This document shows positions 62,243-64,000 of a DNA stretch of 64,000 nucleotides, one piece after another (positions within the stretch are counted from its first letter, which is position 1; each line of letters begins with the position of its first letter). This stretch comes from Pseudomonas syringae (lineage in GTDB: Bacteria > Pseudomonadota > Gammaproteobacteria > Pseudomonadales > Pseudomonadaceae). The position numbers and the translations under genes are program-made. The DNA lies in assembly GCF_023278085.1 (NCBI RefSeq), contig NZ_CP066265.1:3800001-3864000 (forward strand). Reading direction: 5' to 3'. The notes under the pieces are model-generated. The model made no database searches. It was given only the letters and a program-made list of their open reading frames with translations, and was not told the DNA's origin.

Positions 62243-63499
62243 TCAGGCTTGTGCCAGCACGTCCTGCAGCGGATTGTTGTCACGCTGTGCGATCCACTGC
62301 AACAGTTCTGCTGCAGCCATCGGCCGGGCAATGAAGTAGCCCTGAACGGCAGGGTCGCCCAACGCCAGCAGGTAATGGAAATCCTCGGCTGTCTCCACGC
62401 CTTCAACCACCACGGACATGGACAACCGTTGTGCCATTAGCATCGCCCCGGCCACCACCGCTGATTTGCGCGCATCGTCGGCCATGCCCCGCACGAATTC
62501 GGTGGGTATTTTCAGCTCGCTAAAGGGGAGCTGCAGCAACCTTTCGATGTTCGACGCGCCCATGCCGAAGTCATCGATCGACAATTTGCAGCCTTTCATA
62601 CACAACCTTAACAGCCCTTCCAGTTGCCAGGCTTCTGGCCGGGCGGCGTCCTGCTCAAGTATTTCCAGCGTCAGCGCATGTGCCGGCACGCCATGATGCG
62701 CAAGCGCCTGCATGATCTGCTCGAAAAAATCGGCCTGTTGCAGCACTTGCGGGTCGATATTGACCGCGACCGACAGCGCCTTGCCCTGCTCGCGCATGAC
62801 TTGCGCAGACAACTGCAAGGCCTGGTCGAGCACTCGCCAGGTCAGAGGGACCGTCAAGCCTTCCGCGTCAATGGTCTCGATGAAACGGCCGGGGGCCAGC
62901 AGGCCATGCACCGGGTGCTGCCAGCGAACCAGCGCCTCGACACCCAGCACCTCGCCGCGCAAGCTGACCTTGGGCTGAAAATGCGCCATCCATTGCTCGG
63001 CGACTGACGTGATATCAGCAGGTCTGGCGCCTGTCAGGTGAAAGAGCTCGGCGGCCGAGAGCGCGGTAAAGGCGTGATTGCCCGATGGCCGAGCCGCAGG
63101 ACCGGGCTGACGGGAAACGTAAGCTTCAAGCAGCTCGCACAGCGCGGCGGCCGATGCAGGTTTCTGCAAGTAACCCAGCACCTCAAGCCCCTGGGCACCC
63201 GCCAGTTGCGCAACGCCCTCAAGCACACAGGTGGCGGAACTGCTGAGAATGATCAGGGCCTTTGCCAGCGCGGTTTCAGCCAGAAAACGGATCAGTTCGA
63301 GGCCGTCCGGTCCGTCCATCTGCAAGTCGCAGATGGCGATATCGACAGGACCCCGGCTGGTCAAAGACTGCTTCGCCGCCGCAACGCTTTCAGCCGCCAG
63401 CACGTCAAAGACCTGATTGGCATTGAGCATCTGGTGCAGCGCCATCAATTGAAAAGGATGGTCTTCGAGAATCAGAACCTTGAGTGAGTGCACTGTCAT
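62243..63499 (-). CDS. EAL-domain response regulator, RocR-like c-di-GMP phosphodiesterase
   Basis: A 418-residue protein: receiver domain (Asp58 in IAICDLQMDG) and an EAL domain. The EAL motif is intact at 188-190 (GVEALVRW), the DDFGMG metal motif is present, and LEILEQ, VVEGVET and VQGYFIARP supply the remaining catalytic and substrate residues. It should cleave c-di-GMP. In RocR and its relatives the phosphorylated receiver controls the EAL activity. It thus opposes WspR (38112-39116) in the same window. Its promoter lies in 63500-63617, which contains the perfect palindrome TAGGACATGTCCTA. Confidence 0.9.
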   Translation of the reverse strand: MTVHSLKVLILEDHPFQLMALHQMLNANQVFDVLAAESVAAAKQSLTSRGPVDIAICDLQMDGPDGLELIRFLAETALAKALIILSSSATCVLEGVAQLAGAQGLEVLGYLQKPASAAALCELLEAYVSRQPGPAARPSGNHAFTALSAAELFHLTGARPADITSVAEQWMAHFQPKVSLRGEVLGVEALVRWQHPVHGLLAPGRFIETIDAEGLTVPLTWRVLDQALQLSAQVMREQGKALSVAVNIDPQVLQQADFFEQIMQALAHHGVPAHALTLEILEQDAARPEAWQLEGLLRLCMKGCKLSIDDFGMGASNIERLLQLPFSELKIPTEFVRGMADDARKSAVVAGAMLMAQRLSMSVVVEGVETAEDFHYLLALGDPAVQGYFIARPMAAAELLQWIAQRDNNPLQDVLAQA

Positions 63500-63567
63500 G
63501 CCTGCCGAATCCCGGCCATCTTGGCCAGAGGTACCCCAAGTCTAGTCAATCCAGCGGTGGTGACCCA

Positions 63568-63581
63568 TAGGACATGTCCTA
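63568..63581. promoter_or_regulatory. 14-bp palindrome upstream of the EAL gene
   Basis: TAGGACATGTCCTA is a perfect palindrome, between the sensor-kinase stop (63618) and the EAL gene start (63499). Its half-sites TAGGA/TCCTA also occur in the repeat region at 61440-61510 upstream of the regulator, so both could bind the same protein. Confidence 0.6.
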
Positions 63582-63617
63582 AACCTGTCAGCGATTACGG
63601 AACGTGCGGGCTGGCCC

Positions 63618-64000
63618 TCAGCCACTCGGTTCTGCACTGTCGGGCACACGCAGCAACTGCACTTCAATATCGGCCCGCAGATAGGTGATCGCCTTCTCAA
63701 GCGCTGACCAGCACCCGGGCACGCCCGTCTCGCTTTTTTGCCTGACGTGCTGATCCAGCGCAGCACAGGCCTTGGCCAGCGGAACAGCGTCAACCAGGCT
63801 GGCCGCGCCCTTGAGACGATGCAGGGAAGCGCTCAGGTTTTTCCAGTCCATCGACGACACGGCACGCTCGAGCAACGAGTGTTCGTGCAGCAGGTTCTTC
63901 CACAACTCACTCAGCAAGCGTTGCATCTGCTCGGGATTTGCCCGGGTCATGCGGTGCAGTGCGCCCATATCGAACGTCGGCTCGCGTACCACCTCTGCCA
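63618..64000 (-). CDS. C-terminal HPt end of a sensor kinase (cut by window edge)
   Basis: The frame enters from base 64000 (AEVVREPTFDMGALHRM) and ends at 63618. The visible 126 codons form a histidine phosphotransfer domain: helical, with the phospho-accepting His in SLHRLKGAASLVDA. The rest of the protein lies beyond the window. By position and content it is most likely the unorthodox hybrid kinase (RocS1/BvgS-like) that feeds the regulator at 61578 and the EAL protein at 62243. Only the HPt identity is seen directly. Confidence 0.85.
   Translation of the reverse strand, partial: AEVVREPTFDMGALHRMTRANPEQMQRLLSELWKNLLHEHSLLERAVSSMDWKNLSASLHRLKGAASLVDAVPLAKACAALDQHVRQKSETGVPGCWSALEKAITYLRADIEVQLLRVPDSAEPSG

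Overview
The window is a 64 kb stretch of a Pseudomonas chromosome, most likely from the P. syringae group. The evidence is GC-rich sequence, the core order uppS-frr-pyrH-tsf-rpsB-map-glnD-dapC-dapD, a full wsp chemosensory operon, palindromic intergenic repeats and heptad arrays like those of fluorescent pseudomonads, and many Pseudomonas-type conserved proteins. The species call is inference; no rRNA, tRNA, CRISPR array, insertion sequence or prophage was seen.

Left part (1-22.3 kb) is housekeeping. It holds cell-wall lipid carrier synthesis (uppS, partial), translation (frr, tsf, rpsB, map), UMP kinase, the nitrogen sensor glnD, lysine/peptidoglycan precursor genes (dapC, dapD, dapE), a cysteine desulfurase unit (csdA-csdE, with tcdA facing it), two rRNA methyltransferases (rlmA, rsmJ) and plsB. 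Set among them are a signal-less astacin-like metallopeptidase (9304-10149) and a small Rmf/CrpP-like protein.

Middle (22.3-38 kb): an inverted pair of 7-bp repeat arrays, an extensin-like protein, a PEP mutase-like protein, a DUF72 protein, tsaB, adk, and ppc. The ppc gene is broken by a one-base deletion near 29385. Next come a two-lipoprotein operon with an AlgU-like promoter, a lipoprotein hydrolase, three palindromic repeats, a DUF1704 HExxxH protein, a TetR regulator, lysS, and prfB with its programmed +1 frameshift.

Right part (38-64 kb) is signalling and host or surface interaction. The overlapping wspA-B-C-D-E-F-R operon makes c-di-GMP in response to surface contact. Divergent from it is a 1985-residue protein with a toxin-like N-terminus, two duplicated LRR blocks and a C-terminal NEL-type E3 ubiquitin ligase domain with a CxD motif. 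Then follow a TerB/DUF533 protein, a hybrid histidine kinase, an old-yellow-enzyme family reductase, recJ, a YaeQ protein, a TIGR02285-type periplasmic protein and a DUF3509 protein. At the edge is a Roc/Bvg-like module: a LuxR-type response regulator, an EAL response regulator and the HPt end of a sensor kinase. Its two regulatory regions share TAGGA/TCCTA palindromes.

The strongest leads are the LRR-NEL protein, the ppc frameshift, the shared palindromes of the Roc-like module, the facing heptad arrays, and a promoter that predicts a leaderless mRNA at 25184.
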